From Branchiostoma floridae (taxonomy: Eukaryota > Chordata > Leptocardii > Amphioxiformes > Branchiostomatidae), in the NCBI RefSeq assembly GCF_000003815.2, contig NC_049980.1, positions 6,738,828 to 6,798,827 on the forward strand: a DNA stretch of 60,000 nt. The letters are read 5' to 3'. Below, piece by piece: positions 1-10,800 of the stretch (position 1 is the first letter of the stretch; the number at the start of each line of letters is the position of its first letter). A program made the translations under genes and the position numbers. The notes under the pieces are model-generated. The model was given only the letters and a program-made list of their open reading frames with translations, was not told where the DNA came from and ran no database searches.

Positions 1-76
1 GTACAAGTACAAGATGAAAAAAACAGCTTAATTACACAAGTAAGGGTACGACAAAAGCTGCCAACTGCACACCTAC

Positions 77-193
77 CTCTCGGTCTTCACAAGGTTTCCC
101 AAGCTCTGGTAGCCCGCACCGTTCAGCGGTCCGTCGGCCGAATGTGTTCCGAATGTGCTTTCCTCCAAGACGATCCTTACGGCGTCTGTCAGT
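77..193 (-). CDS. Candidate internal exon of an unidentified gene
   Basis: A 117-nt open segment on the minus strand has a pyrimidine-rich stretch ending in a CAG acceptor on its high side and an AG|GTAGGT donor on its low side. In the frame used it reads LTDAVRIVLEES, then GPLNGAGYQSLGNLVKTER, which is protein-like in composition and unlike the repeats around it. It would take two bases from the previous exon and leave two for the next, so it is phase-compatible with a multi-exon gene running off the left edge. I do not recognise the family. No partner exon was proved, so it could be a chance open segment. Confidence 0.33.
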
Positions 194-912
194 CTGCACC
201 AAACATGGGAGGCAAAATTTTCACCAAACACCGAGATTTAGGAATCTTAGAAGTAACAACAGTTTCTTAAGTGGTAAGCAGGTCCTGTGATATACTCTCC
301 AATCCGGTCCTTTATCCACGGAATGCCTCTTCGATCATTTAATACAGTAGCAGAACTAACCACGCATTACCAGACACCCCCGCGCATTGAAGCCGGCGCT
401 CCCGTCCAATCAGACAGCCTCTCTTATCAGCAGGTACTAAAGCCCTCAGAGACTCAAAGCGCTTTGCTAAAAGCACACAACGCTGAGGAAATTGCAATTA
501 TATGCATTCAAATCCGGCATTCGGTGTGTAGCCAAGGGCGGACAAAAACTTCGGTAAATTTGAAGACCCATATAGTCCCCGTTGGAGTAACTTTTATACC
601 ATCAGTCCTAAGATTTAAAGGATTCGGTGCAGAATACGTGCATCTGGGGCTTTTTAGCGAGAGTGGAATCGTTGCTGTCTTGGCTACTTTCCCAAGAGAG
701 ATACGCAACGTTCAATCATACTAAAAAGAGATAGGAGCAGATCAAAGGTACGGATTCTCTTCAAGAGGCGTTTTGGACGTCGGCGCAAGCCACAGAGGGC
801 GCGTCGCTTTGAGCGGGAGTTTACAAGGAGCACGTCTCTGCCGAGGAAGACAGTCAATTAGTCGGCAAAGGGTCGTCCTAACTTCCAACATGCTTCAGGC
901 AGGCAATAAAAG
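194..912. other. Intergenic or intronic stretch, no supported gene
   Basis: A 145-codon plus-strand frame (287-724) is present, but it shows no recognisable domain and no splice context. Otherwise unremarkable unique-looking sequence. Confidence 0.4.
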
Positions 913-1059
913 AGAAAACGGTCGGCGTAAAACTTTATTATTTGACTGGAGGCCAATGTCAAGAACATCTGAGATGCGTAACGATTTCTACGCATCTGAG
1001 ATGCTCTTGATATCTTTGGCCGTAAGCCAAATAAAAAAGTTTTACGCCAACCGTTTTCT
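913..1059. repeat. Foldback (palindromic) MITE-like element
   Basis: The left arm starts AGAAAACGGTCGGCGTAAAA and the right arm, read on the other strand, starts AGAAAACGGTTGGCGTAAAA. The arms stay complementary for about 70 bp each around a very short centre (GCATCTGAGATG motifs). The whole element would fold into one hairpin. No target-site duplication was established. Confidence 0.75.
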
Positions 1060-1397
1060 GGTATTCTAATATTACTGTAGTGTCCTACCGATGACGTCCT
1101 TATACTCAATATCACTCAAACCCTGACAAGGTAGTACACAGTTAGAGGGATATGAATATATGACCACTGTAAGACATTGGTTAGGTATATTGGTTGCTGT
1201 TGTCCACCTTGCAGTGCCTAGTGGCACAGAGGTCAGCAAGTTTCCTTGCAGTTTCTGTAGAAGGGTGTATATTCACAGGGATGTGTTGCTGTCTTCTCTC
1301 CTTTAACGTGGTCGAACCACTATTTGTGCACGGGATGTCCATTTTACGTCCAATTTTACGTCCGATCCAAAAGACGGTTGCAGCCCCAACCGGTGCG

Positions 1398-1490
1398 CAA
1401 TTCCCTTGTACCAGGGTCTCCCAGTTACCAACTAACTGTAATCAGGAGCTCGACTGTGAGGCTGCTACCAGTTGAGCTACAGGGACATCC
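1398..1490 (-). repeat. tRNA-derived SINE head fragment
   Basis: Read on the minus strand it contains a CTGTAGCTCAACTGGTAGCAG box, like the D-arm/A box of a tRNA, and further on an AACTGGGAGACCCTGG segment. The AACTGGGAGACCCTGG segment recurs near 54030-54100, where the match continues into a B-box-like GGTTTGAATCC. Two copies support a dispersed SINE rather than a functional tRNA. Confidence 0.45.
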
Positions 1491-1660
1491 CTCATTTTCT
1501 AAGTGGTTGGATATAAGATGGGGCTTTATATATGAAATTTGTATATAGTACAGGTCCTTTTAGTCTCCACACAGTAGCTGATCAAAGTATGGCCATCTAG
1601 AGTTGTCTTTCATACATGTACAACGTTAATTCCCCCACCACGTCTACACTTACCGTCATG

Positions 1661-1851
1661 ACAAGCGAAATCACAGAGATGAAACTTCTGCATTACGGTA
1701 GCACAACACATGATGCTGGCGATCTACTGAATGATTGATAGCGACTTAGTTCATTGCCTAGAAGTGGTCAAACATGCAAATGGCCTTGCTTTGAGCAAAC
1801 CCGTAAGAAATAAACTTTTGCATTTTGGCAGCACCAGAGGCAGGAAACACT
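1661..1851. other. Unassigned stretch upstream of the inverted-pair repeat
   Basis: Nothing convincing. A minus-strand GTAAGT donor-like site sits at about 1652-1657 after a short open frame, but no clean acceptor supports an exon. Confidence 0.25.
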
Positions 1852-2150
1852 CTATGTCGTGACCCGGTATACACAGAACCTACAAACTATTGCATTAAGG
1901 TATCATCCTTGTAGCCTAGACCTTCAAAGATATCAACACTTTGCGGCTGTTACCATTTGAGCCACTGCGTCTCATCATAAACTGAAGTGTCACCAAACAC
2001 AAATCAGCAGAAACTCTTGAAAGCTAACTGGAAACCTTGCTTGAAGTTTGGTATATTTGTCCTGAGGACTGGTGACTCAATGCCGCGCACATGCCCTGCT
2101 GTTTTTATAGACCGTTCATCCCGCAACTTTGCTCTGAGCCTACCATTTCT
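1852..2150. repeat. Dispersed repeat, left copy of an inverted pair
   Basis: About 300 bp match, in reverse complement, sequence at 6620-7089 (for example GGCTCAAATGGTGACAGCC there against GGCTGTTACCATTTGAGCC here). The left copy is uninterrupted across TCTATAAAAACAG, where the right copy carries a LINE fragment, so this copy preserves the empty site. Confidence 0.65.
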
Positions 2151-2302
2151 TTATTGATAAGCCAGTACAACGTGTCCTTCGGCGTAATACCAGCTTCTTA
2201 TATAAGCGTGCGGGGGCGACTGGTTCAATTACAAGGAATGACTAAGCCCCACATAGGCCGTGCACATGGAACTCACCGTGCATGGTAAGAATCGATGGCT
2301 AA

Positions 2303-2543
2303 AGGTGGTATCTCACTGCACTTGGGGCACTGGTGCGGCATTGCGGGGTTCGTTCACTGCGGCGCTAGTAATTTTATCTATAATTTAGTATTTCGATATT
2401 GCGTAATACGTAAAAGTTTTAGTTTCAAGACAACCAAATACACAAAACGTAAGAAAATTCCTTCTTTATCTCTGAAATTCGTTGAGTGTGTTTCGAACCC
2501 CGCAGTGCCGGACCGGTGCCTCAAGTGCAGTGAGGTGCCACCT
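2303..2543. repeat. MITE with inverted ends AGGTGGTATCTCACTGCAC
   Basis: The left end AGGTGGTATCTCACTGCAC...GGGGTTCG is matched in inverse by CGAACCCCGC...GTGCAGTGAGGTGCCACCT at the right end. The arms are about 50 bp and the interior is AT-rich. A second, longer copy lies at 29967-30473. It is non-coding and probably a non-autonomous DNA transposon. Confidence 0.7.
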
Positions 2544-2565
2544 AAGTAACGAAGAGGCCTAACAT

Positions 2566-2742
2566 CACATTTCCAAACCGGGGCCCGGTCGGGTTGGTTT
2601 TGGAAACGAAAAAATAGAAACGCATACGTAAAGATATAAACAAGTAATACCCAGGCCTTCAATTTTTACGTCTTGTGTAGTTTGGTGTCTTCTATTTTTC
2701 GTTCCCGAAAGCTGCCCGGTCGGGCATGGAAATGTGACGTAG
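2566..2742. repeat. MITE with CATTTCCAAACCGGG ends
   Basis: The inverted ends run CATTTCCAAACCGGGGCCCGG and CCCGGTCGGGCATGGAAATG. The interior carries GGAAACGAAAAAAT and the mirrored ATTTTTCGTTCCCG. A second copy is at 20669-20853. Confidence 0.68.
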
Positions 2743-3273
2743 GCCTAACTGGACACCCTGGTTCAACCCTGCATAGTAATAAGGGCATTTAGGTTGGGAC
2801 AAACCTTGCTGATCTTCAAAGTTTCTTATTTTTTGCTGGCTCTTCAAGTTCCAGATGTGCACATTTCATTCAAGGACTAGCTGTATCTCCCAAACTAAGT
2901 TTGCATCTTAGAAGGTCGCAATACATCTTGATGTTGCAGAGCCTTCACAGTCGACTCTGTACTAAATCCCTTTTACTATTTCATACTGCTATTATCGCAT
3001 GGACGCATCTTATCAGTTCCTATATTGGCGTCCTTTTCAGGGACGATCGTAACGACTGTGAAATCCTGGGATATATCAGAGTTAAGAACAGTAATCCATT
3101 TCCTGTGAAATAAGATCAGGCGCTTTATCACGTTGGCGAGATTTCATCTACTTCATGAATGAAGGAAAGATGACAGGATATTCACTTCGGTTCAGTCAAA
3201 TAGAAAGGGGGCGATATTTTGTGATTTTGATTATCGATAATACGAATGTTTCAATCGATGGTAGCTTTGGAGT

Positions 3274-3570
3274 GCACACACATACTTACAAACGCGCACA
3301 TACAACACACGAGCACACACAGAAAACAAACAAAAAGAGATACTCACATTTACAGACGCACTCTCTTACACACAAACACAAATGCACACAAACACACACA
3401 TACAAATACACATACACACACTCACACACACACACGCACGTGCACACACACACATGCATACACACACACGCACGCACACACACACACACACACATGCACA
3501 CACACACTCACATACACATACACACACAGACACAGAGAGAACACGCATACACTCACAAACACATTCAAGC
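3274..3570. repeat. CA/TG microsatellite
   Basis: About 300 bp of imperfect CA dinucleotide repeat with interspersed CAAA, CGCA and CATA variants. It generates spurious His/Thr-rich (plus strand) and Cys/Val-rich (minus strand) reading frames that are not genes. Confidence 0.95.
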
Positions 3571-3744
3571 ACAGCTACAGCTTTCCGTGCATATTTACAT
3601 TCCTCACCCAAGCCGCATCACCGAAAATCTCTTCTAACATTAAACATTAGCGAGCCCATTCTCTTCATTCTACGGAAGGCTCCTGACAGCCAGTCCATTT
3701 CCTCTAAGTAGTACTGTGGTAATCAAGCCCAATATCCCACTCAC

Positions 3745-3801
3745 AGACCAGCCAATTTCCGAGGTCATTAAGCTGCCGCTGAGGGGCGGATATGAGCCCA
3801 T
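3745..3801 (-). CDS. Candidate first coding exon, unidentified gene
   Basis: On the minus strand an ATG is followed by 18 open codons (MGSYPPLSGSLMTSEIGWS) and then a GTGAGT donor, with the exon ending in phase 0. Upstream sequence is GC-rich and contains a TGACGTCA (CRE-like) palindrome near 3870, which would suit a promoter. The gene would run toward the left edge, where the candidate exon at 77-193 lies, but the phases require at least one further unseen exon. Identity is unknown and the evidence is weak. Confidence 0.2.
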
Positions 3802-3865
3802 ACGTCGTACTGTACTTCCCGCGGTGGGCGTAACCGAATTACGCCGGAAAGACGTTTTGCGGCAG

Positions 3866-3876
3866 TGAATGACGTC
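3866..3876. promoter_or_regulatory. CRE-like TGACGTCA palindrome
   Basis: A TGACGTCA octamer lies about 70 bp upstream of the candidate minus-strand start at 3801. Such octamers bind CREB/ATF factors in animals. A single site can arise by chance. Confidence 0.2.
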
Positions 3877-4596
3877 ATAGCGAGAGGCAGGTACTCACTG
3901 GAAACCAATTTCTGTCACCGTAAGCTTCGGAATAAAAAAAGTTACTGTTACTTAAGCAATGTACCCCAGTGTGAATATACTATTGAAGGAAACCAAACTT
4001 TCTCATCTTCAGGCCTCAGCATGATTTCATTTTGCAGTCGTCCATTCCACGGTTCTGCCAATTTATCTGATTTTTACAATGTGTCCTGTAGAATTTATCT
4101 TAAGATTCTGTTTCCGAAAGGTTATTTGATTCTATAATCTAGATTTAAAGTCCGATACACTTCTACCACATGATAAGACACAGCGATATTCAGTATGTTA
4201 CCATCATGATCCATCATGTCCTTCTCATACATCTACCCGTAGTACGTGGGCCAATTCATATAACGTTACAACTCCTTGCAAACAGGTGACAATGCTATAC
4301 TTTTATACTGTTATTGACATAATGTTCTAAAGTATTAGCTTGTACAACATTTATCAGATTGTCTATACTATACTATTAGATTAGATTAGTTGTTAGATTC
4401 TAACAATAGCACATAGTTCAATCTCCATGTATAAACTGTATTGCCATACATTGTACCTGTTACAATTGTCGCGCAGCAAAGGTCTTCTACTATCTTGCTT
4501 AAAGTTATTTGATTCTTTAGTTCGTAGAATTGCTTTCAGTTTTCATCTCTTCAGTCCTTGTTCAAAGTTTCTTGAGTAGCATCATCCCTTAACAGA

Positions 4597-4850
4597 CACG
4601 GGGGCGCCGTAGATTTTTTTTGCAACTTATGACCCACTGCACACGTGTTCTATCTTCATGCGACGTCACAGAAGCAGTAGATTGTTCACTCCTTGACTTC
4701 TTCTTCTTCGTCGTGTCATCACTACACTTTACTGCTCCAATACTCCACACACTCCCTTCCTCTGGGGGTCAGAGCTTCCAGACCTTCCTTGACGAAGACT
4801 GGAGTTATTTTGATTCAGAATAACTTCTACCAACACAGATGAAATTTCAA
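4597..4850. repeat. Transposon fragment, GGGGCGCCATAGAC family
   Basis: It carries the family's end (GACACGGGGGCGCCGTAGA), then CAACTTATGACCCACTGC, CTCCTTGAC, and finally ATTCAGAATAACTTCTACCAACACAGATGAAATTTCA. The same ordered blocks recur near 11290-11890, 26450-26590 and 38943-39190, so this is a dispersed element. Confidence 0.5.
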
Positions 4851-4876
4851 GTTGCGTAACACGTACGGGGTTTACT

Positions 4877-5120
4877 ATAGTTGTAGATTGTAGAAATACT
4901 AGTCTTAAACTTCATTGTGCTTGGCAAATGTATCATTACCCATGTGATAGGAGACACATGTACTTTTTATCACTACCTGTGCAATAGTTGTAGATTGTAG
5001 AAATACTAGTCTTAATTTTCCTGTACTTGACAAATGCACTCGTGTGATAGGAGAAGCAAGTACTTTTCATCACTCCTTGTGCAATAGTCGTAGATTGTAA
5101 AACTACCAGTTTTAGTACCT
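4877..5120. repeat. Tandem repeat of about 105-110 bp, 2.3 copies
   Basis: AGTTGTAGATTGTAGAAATACTAG begins at 4877 and about 4988 and, in diverged form, about 5088. The shared block GTGATAGGAGA...TTTTATCACT lies between them. Confidence 0.65.
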
Positions 5121-6619
5121 TAGTTGTTTTTTACAAATCTACTATTTGTTGTAAGAAGACAGAAATATTGCCAGATGTGTTATAAGATGTGAATACGATG
5201 ATACATCACTTACCAACTTCTCAACTAAAAAACCAAGGGCAAATTTACCAAAAACAGCTTTGGAAAAACCACAGGGGATAACATTTTGGCAAATTGTCTA
5301 CCCTTGTAATGGACCACTAGATCGTCTGACATATCTGCTACAAGACGTGTATCGATTTGCAGAATGGCGTCAGTTATTTTCAGATTTAACGTTAAGAGTC
5401 TGTCATAAATGCGAGTAAGGCCATATTGATTTTATTAAATAGATAACATCCGCGCGTGCATCAATGTTCGTCCGTTTCCACAAAATTCAACCATACCGAA
5501 AACTTCGTGCAAAGTAGTAGCTTCAACAAAGTCAAACATATGTCGTAAAGTGAAAAAAATGTCGGAAACGGATACTAAAGGGACATAGTGTAAGAAAAAT
5601 GGAGAATTGCTTACTGATGTTTTGAGTGACATCCTTCACTCTTATTCAGCATCAGTAGAATGAGCTGATCGTTGTAATTAATGATACTGAACTGAAGAAG
5701 AGTAATTCTCTATTTTCTTTATCCAGTTGCAGAGATTGCAATTGGATCGTATTTGAATATTGGTTACTTGGATGTATAACCTTCAAAAACGCACATTTGA
5801 ACACTTGATGTATGTGATACACCACTATGTAGTACTATGTTGATTGCACAACGATTGTACAACGTACAAAGTACGGCTTACATGACAGGGACGGTTTTCA
5901 GGTGAAAAATACGCGCAACCCTCTGTCGATCTTAAATATGGCCGATCTTCCATCGATACGCCGGATGATCGTGGATAATGTGACAGGGGTATAACGCACC
6001 ATAGCACGACCGAAAATATAACCTTCTTGGCGAAGGTAATAACGTAGCAGCGCAACGACTTTATAGTTTTGTCAATAAAACTTTGCTAAGTCCTTTTATT
6101 CTCCTCCATTTATTGATACTCTTACCTCACAAGATCAACCGTATCGCCGCAATGCTGATACTGACACTTACTAACGTTTTTGATGATATGTTCTTTATTA
6201 CACAAACACATGATTTATGAGTATAATACAATCCATTATCAGTCGTGCATTCAGGAGGCAAGAATGTCACAAAGACCGGTAACTTCATTTCCCTATCGCT
6301 ATCTTTATCTCTAATCTTGAAGGAGATGTATCCCCCGAGGGTACGTAGCAGTAACTCAGATCACGGTTTTATTTACGTTTCATCGGTTACGTGTCACGTT
6401 CTGTCTATACACCGTTTTATGATAATTTCAGCGGTGCCAACACATCAATAATGGATCCTGGAAGTTGACATTAAAAGAGACACCAAGGAGACTTTAAGAT
6501 TTAAGGTTTCATCTATTTCTCCGGATGATCAGGGAAGCGTTGATATAGTCTCAGAAACTTGAAGGTTTGGGCCACCAGATGACAGCTTAATGCAATAGCT
6601 TGGAGGTTCTGTGGATGCT
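5121..6619. other. Stretch without recognisable features
   Basis: No coding segment with splice context, no clear repeat family and no RNA gene were seen. Short reading frames here (for example 5435-5632 and 5825-6055, minus strand) lack support. Confidence 0.4.
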
Positions 6620-7089
6620 TGCGCATAGCAGGCTCAGAGCAAAGTTGTGGGGTTTACGGTCTATAAATTCGTCTTCCACTGTCTCAGAAAAAGAAGTCAA
6701 ACCCAATAAGTTACATCTTTAACTAGTTTAAGTTAGACTAGAGTAGTCGCTTAGTATACTGTTTACCATTATTTGTGTGTCATTTTTGTCACTTGCAATT
6801 AGCCCTCGGGCAAGAACTTGCAATAAAACTTATGTATTATATAAAAACAGCATGGTATGTGCGCGGCATTAAGTCACCAGTCCTTAGGACAAATATACTA
6901 GTACCAAACCTGAAGTGAGGTGTCCCGTTAGCTTTCAAGAGTTTCTGCTGATTTGTGTTCGGTGACACTTCAGTTCATGGTGAGACGCAGTGGCTCAAAT
7001 GGTGACAGCCGCAAAGTGTTGGTATCTTTGAAGAATTATACCTTAATGCAATAGCTTGTGGGTTTTGTATATTCTGGGGCACGACAGAG
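6620..7089. repeat. Dispersed repeat, right copy of the inverted pair, with LINE insertion
   Basis: Reverse-complement counterpart of 1852-2150. The homology is split at TCTATAAA, where the LINE fragment 6668-6839 sits flanked by TATAAA on both sides. Homology resumes at AAAACAGCATGGTATGTGCGCGG and continues to about 7089. Confidence 0.65.
6668..6839 (+). mobile_element. 5'-truncated LINE 3' end
   Basis: The first bases can be read as the tail of a reverse-transcriptase ORF ending ...LRKRSQTQ-stop, closely like the ...FQKRSQTQPV-stop of the copy at 12730-13150. An untranslated tail follows, with CACTTGCAATTAGCCCTCGGGCAAGAACTTGCAATAAAAC (written here in pieces: CACTTGCAATTAGCCCTCGG, then AACTTGCAATAAAAC). 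The shared tail identifies one LINE family. The fragment is flanked by TATAAA direct repeats. Confidence 0.65.
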
Positions 7090-7164
7090 TTGTTACTGCC
7101 TATGGGGCTGACGTAATGTAAAACTTTGAGACGGGAGAAGCGGTTCTTTCAACCATTCGTTTGG

Positions 7165-7206
7165 TTTGCATGGATGCATGGATGGATGCATGGATGCATG
7201 GATCGG
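7165..7206. repeat. Short GCATGGATGCATGGAT tandem repeat
   Basis: Alternating GCATG and GATG units over about 40 bp. Confidence 0.7.
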
Positions 7207-7261
7207 TCAATTTAACCAAACCCTTCTTATAGCCCTTCCATACGCGTGATGACGTAATTGA

Positions 7262-7352
7262 GTTAGCGTGGCCGAACGGTCTACGGCTCTAGGTGTAGGT
7301 AATGATTTGCTTTTGCAGCCGTGGATCGTGGGTTCGAACCCCACTTGTAACA
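7262..7352 (+). pseudogene. tRNA-Leu(TAG)-like sequence, probably a pseudogene
   Basis: It has a class II tRNA layout: acceptor GTTAGCG, A box TGGCCGAACGG with a GCC/GGC D stem, an anticodon-region CTAGGTGTAGGT (TAG in the loop), a longer variable region, and a perfect T arm GTGGG-TTCGAAC-CCCAC, then TTGTAACA and an oligo-T run suitable as a Pol III terminator. The 3' half of the anticodon stem does not pair (AATGA against CTAGG), the base before the anticodon is G rather than T, and the acceptor has mismatches. It is therefore more likely a decayed tRNA-Leu or SINE head than a working tRNA. Confidence 0.5.
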
Positions 7353-7489
7353 ATTTTTTTTCTGTGTTAGACAAATCTCATGTAATGTTTTTTAATAGAA
7401 GACAGATCAATTCAGTAATTCGATGCATGAAAACTATTTTTTCATGTGATTTTGTTTAAAATCCAGGCTTTTCCCAAAATACGCACCGG

Positions 7490-7690
7490 CCAGCTTTTTT
7501 CAGAAGCTTTCTTGTTTCAACGGATTTGCTCAAAGCAAGGAAGACGTGGCCGACCATCCCTGACTCTTAAGAGGGTGATTGAGGAGGATGTTGGCCTCCA
7601 AGACGGAGACCTCCTGTCTGTCATGAGCGACAGAGTCGTCTGGAGGAACTTTATAGTGTCACCTGATGGATGAACTGAACTGAACTGAAA
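7490..7690 (+). mobile_element. LINE ORF2 C-terminus with short-repeat tail
   Basis: The plus frame reads GRRGRPSLTLKRVIEEDVGL, then SDRVVWRNFIVSPDG-stop, the typical C-terminal signature of RTE/Jockey-like reverse transcriptases (GRRGRP...DR..WR). It is followed at once by TGAACTGAACTGAACTGAA, a microsatellite tail as many LINEs have. Severely 5'-truncated. Confidence 0.65.
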
Positions 7691-9374
7691 GTGAAGGCCG
7701 TTTGCATGTTTGGCCACTTCTATGTAATAAACTAAGTCGATATCGATCAGTCAGTAGATCGCTAGAATCATATGTTGATGCATGGCGGATGCTGACACTT
7801 TTTTATTACAACAAAAAGGACTGGCATACATTAACGGGGAGCACCACTGGACAAAACATTTTGATACAAAGAAATCTGTTTTGTTGAGGATTTGACTCCC
7901 GATGACGTTTTAAAATCTTACAAGGCTAACTATCCTTGATTGACGATTGACTGACTGTAAAACTTGGTAGAAGTGACTATAGACTATACTCTACTTCGCT
8001 CTTGTTATTTTCCTCCACTGGTAAGCCCCAAAACGTATGAATGCCTGATCACATAAGTCGTTCATTTTCCAATATGTCCAACATCCGGTCAACCGATATT
8101 TTTCAGGTCCGGCTTTCTGGACCGGTCCAATAAGAAAAACCGGTTTTGTACCGGTGCACCGAACCGGTACCCACCCCAAGTTACAAAGGATTGCAATTGA
8201 TATTCCTCACAAGTCTCAACTTGACAAACTACCATAGATTTTCCATTGTCCAAAGCCCTCCCTCGCCACAATTTCCATACCTCTGGCACGACCTTTCCCA
8301 CGCACTTCTTCCCAACCATTCAGATAACTCCAAGTCACCGTCATGCCGTTTTCCTCTTCATTTCAAAAGTCGTGACCGAAGAAGATCCGTAGTAAGACGT
8401 TGACCAATCCGTTAGCGCCCATTTACACTTTTATGCGTATATCTATGTTCGTATGCGTTATTCGTTGACACTTCTTTGGTTCAGGTAAAGTTTGTGGTTA
8501 TTTTTTTTCGGAACAAGAGTGCTGATACTAATACACAATGTCTTCTTTTACATTATCTACAAACAAACATAGAATATCATGTTATTAATCATTTTCACTC
8601 CATCATACTGTAAAGGTATGGTACGGCATTGTATTAGTAATGTTTCTTCTTCTTTCTTCTTCTCCTGTCGCGACCTTTAAAAGGATTAATCTCGGTCGTT
8701 CCCGGGCCAAAAAAAGCAGTCTCAGTGGGATCAGTAAGTGGTAAGTACCACATACGTACGAACTCGTAGGGAATCCGACGGATTTTGGAGCACGCAGGCA
8801 CGCCGTATAGAACTTTACGTGCAGGCAAAACTTTGTGTGCCATCGGGCTGCAGATTCGCCTCCCGTACGTGCCAGTACGGGCGACGTGCCTGCCCTGTAC
8901 AGCCTGAACGTTTTCAGAAATACCTGGCGGACGTGGCCTCCCAAAAATACGTACGGGTGAATTGCACGAACGGCGGGTTGTGCCCTTAGCTTAAGCCGGT
9001 AACACTACAGGATTCGAAACCAAGATCTTTGGGTTCTGCGACAAACACACTGTAGTTAAGCCACACGACCTCACAAGGTCGTTTAGAGGTCAACCTAAGA
9101 GTTTTGATGTCCGACTTACCATAATGTCTCATGCATACATTCTTACATTCTAATGAAACCCAAACGAGGATCTTTACTTTATCAAAGATAGCCAGCTACA
9201 TTACTTTGCCCATTACAGAGAAAAATGGGCTCACCAAACAGCTGAACGACCTTACGCATGGGTCATTTTGAGGGTGAAAGAGCCATTAAGTTTACGAGGA
9301 ATTTCCTTCATCAAGAATGAATCTTTATCATGCGTAACCCAGAAATTACAGGATAGACACCACAGCTACAGGGC
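7691..9374. other. Unassigned intergenic stretch
   Basis: It includes an ACCGG-rich patch (about 8085-8170: CCGGTTTTGTACCGGTGCACC) and a GTACG-rich patch (about 8750-8960) that look like old DNA-transposon pieces. No gene is supported. Confidence 0.35.
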
Positions 9375-9510
9375 GTATAACTAAAACGACAGAGGGTGAG
9401 TAGAACAGAAAGAAACAATATATACAAATATCCTGACTCCCGGGAATCGAACCCTGGCCGTCGATTACAAACCTAGCAGCGCAACCGATTAGACCAAAAG
9501 CCTGACAGGC
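9375..9510 (-). repeat. tRNA-derived SINE, copy 1
   Basis: Read on the minus strand: TTTTGGTCTAATCGGTTGCG (A-box region), TAGGTTTGTAATC (Thr-TGT-like anticodon loop), CAGGGTTCGATTCCCGGGAG (B box), then a body with GTTTCTTTCTGTTC. The body recurs in the adjacent copy at 9640-9800. It looks SINE-like rather than a functional tRNA, because the acceptor arms do not pair. Confidence 0.55.
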
Positions 9511-9639
9511 GTTTGGCATGGTCGGTTGGTGCTGCTTGAACCCCCACTGTTACATTACTCCCCCTTTTCTTTTCAAGATTCGTCCTCGGATCTCAGAGTT
9601 CGATATCCCTGTGGGCAGGCACATATCCAGCCTGTTACT

Positions 9640-9800
9640 CACAGGGTCAGTGTGGGACCCAGTGAAACACTCAGAGGGACGAATGGAACAGAAAGAAACA
9701 ACATCCCGACTCCCGGGATTCGAACCCGGATCACAAATCCAAGGCGCAAACCACAACACCAAAAGCTCAGAGCTTGAACTCCACTGTAACATAACACAGT
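9640..9800 (-). repeat. tRNA-derived SINE, copy 2
   Basis: Minus strand: GCTTTTGGTGTTGTGGTTTG, then GGATTTGTGATCCGGGTTCG (with AATCCCGGGAGTCGGG following) and GTTGTTTCTTTCTGTTCCAT. Same order of blocks as copy 1 about 280 bp away, in the same orientation. Confidence 0.55.
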
Positions 9801-9810
9801 TGGACATCTC

Positions 9811-10739
9811 CATAGGAAAGCATGTTAAAATACACTGTGACAAGACTTCAGAAAAGACTAACCCGAAAATCAATCTTAAGAATTCTTTTACGCTAGAAAG
9901 TCACAAGCGTCCTTTTTATAACTATAAAAAAAATCAAGGGGATTATTCTGCCCAAACTCCAATGAAAGCTTGCGTTGCGAAAGAAACCTCACGTCATGCA
10001 CAGTGACCCCAGTTTTCTTATGTATCCATCCGCAGGACCCAACAACGAAAATCTATCCTTACGCCAACCGTACACTGTTGAACTTGACGTTTTTCGCCAA
10101 CACAGGAAAGCTTGGACCCTATCTGTTCCTCGGAACACAAAAGGTCACCAGATTGGGCCACAATTGTTAAGGAAAAGGAGTATTTTCAAGAATTTTAGGA
10201 GGCACTGTCTTTTCGAGCCCTCCACTGAGCAACTTACTTGTGACGTCGGCAATACTAACTCACTCACGGCACAAGAGTAGAGTTTCTGTAATTCCCACCG
10301 TCTGTAAAACTTTCTGTCTGATGTTTTTGTGGTTACGAACTGTCACTCACTGTTTGCTTTCCTCTCTAGCTGTAGGCGCACCACTCTTAAAACCAGACCC
10401 AGTGGAGTCTCATATTCCAGCTTAAATGTCAGGTCTCTGTCATGTGAAGATCTTCTTCTATGATAAGAACCTTTTTAACCTGCGGCGACGACTTCAACTT
10501 TTTTTTTGCTAAGTGTTTGTGATGTACGCCTAACTGTGTGGGTGGAATCTTCGCACGTTTCATTCTCGTTAAGATAAATTCTATGTGACAAAATGGATGC
10601 TACGGTGAATAATTGAACTAATCGCTTTCTTTATCTCAAGTGTATGCTTCCTCTTAAATGAAAAGCTTCGAAAAACGTTTATCATGATAATTGAAGATGT
10701 GATCTTCAATACAAATCAGCATATAGGAATCTTGACAAA
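9811..10739. other. Unassigned stretch
   Basis: Overlapping open frames around 9970-10280 lack a donor site and any recognised domain. No repeat was identified. Confidence 0.35.
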
Positions 10740-10800
10740 CTTTAGAAATTCTAGAAACTTTAGAAACTCTAGAAACTTTAGAAACTCTAGAAACTTTAAC
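10740..10800. repeat. 18-bp minisatellite
   Basis: About three units of CTAGAAACTTTAGAAACT, with slight variation at the ends. Confidence 0.85.

Noticed and set aside
287-724. 145-codon plus-strand frame
   Set aside because: No recognised domain, no splice context, and composition like random sequence. The likely exon at 77-193 lies on the other strand.
3155-3711. His/Thr-rich and Cys/Val-rich frames over the first CA tract
   Set aside because: A dinucleotide repeat stays open in several frames; composition is entirely that of the microsatellite.
9430-9500. Functional tRNA-Thr(TGT) on the minus strand
   Set aside because: Anticodon loop and B box look right, but the acceptor does not pair and the sequence recurs as a longer SINE next door.
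9518-10006. 162-codon plus-strand frame
   Set aside because: Most of it runs through a tRNA-derived SINE in antisense.
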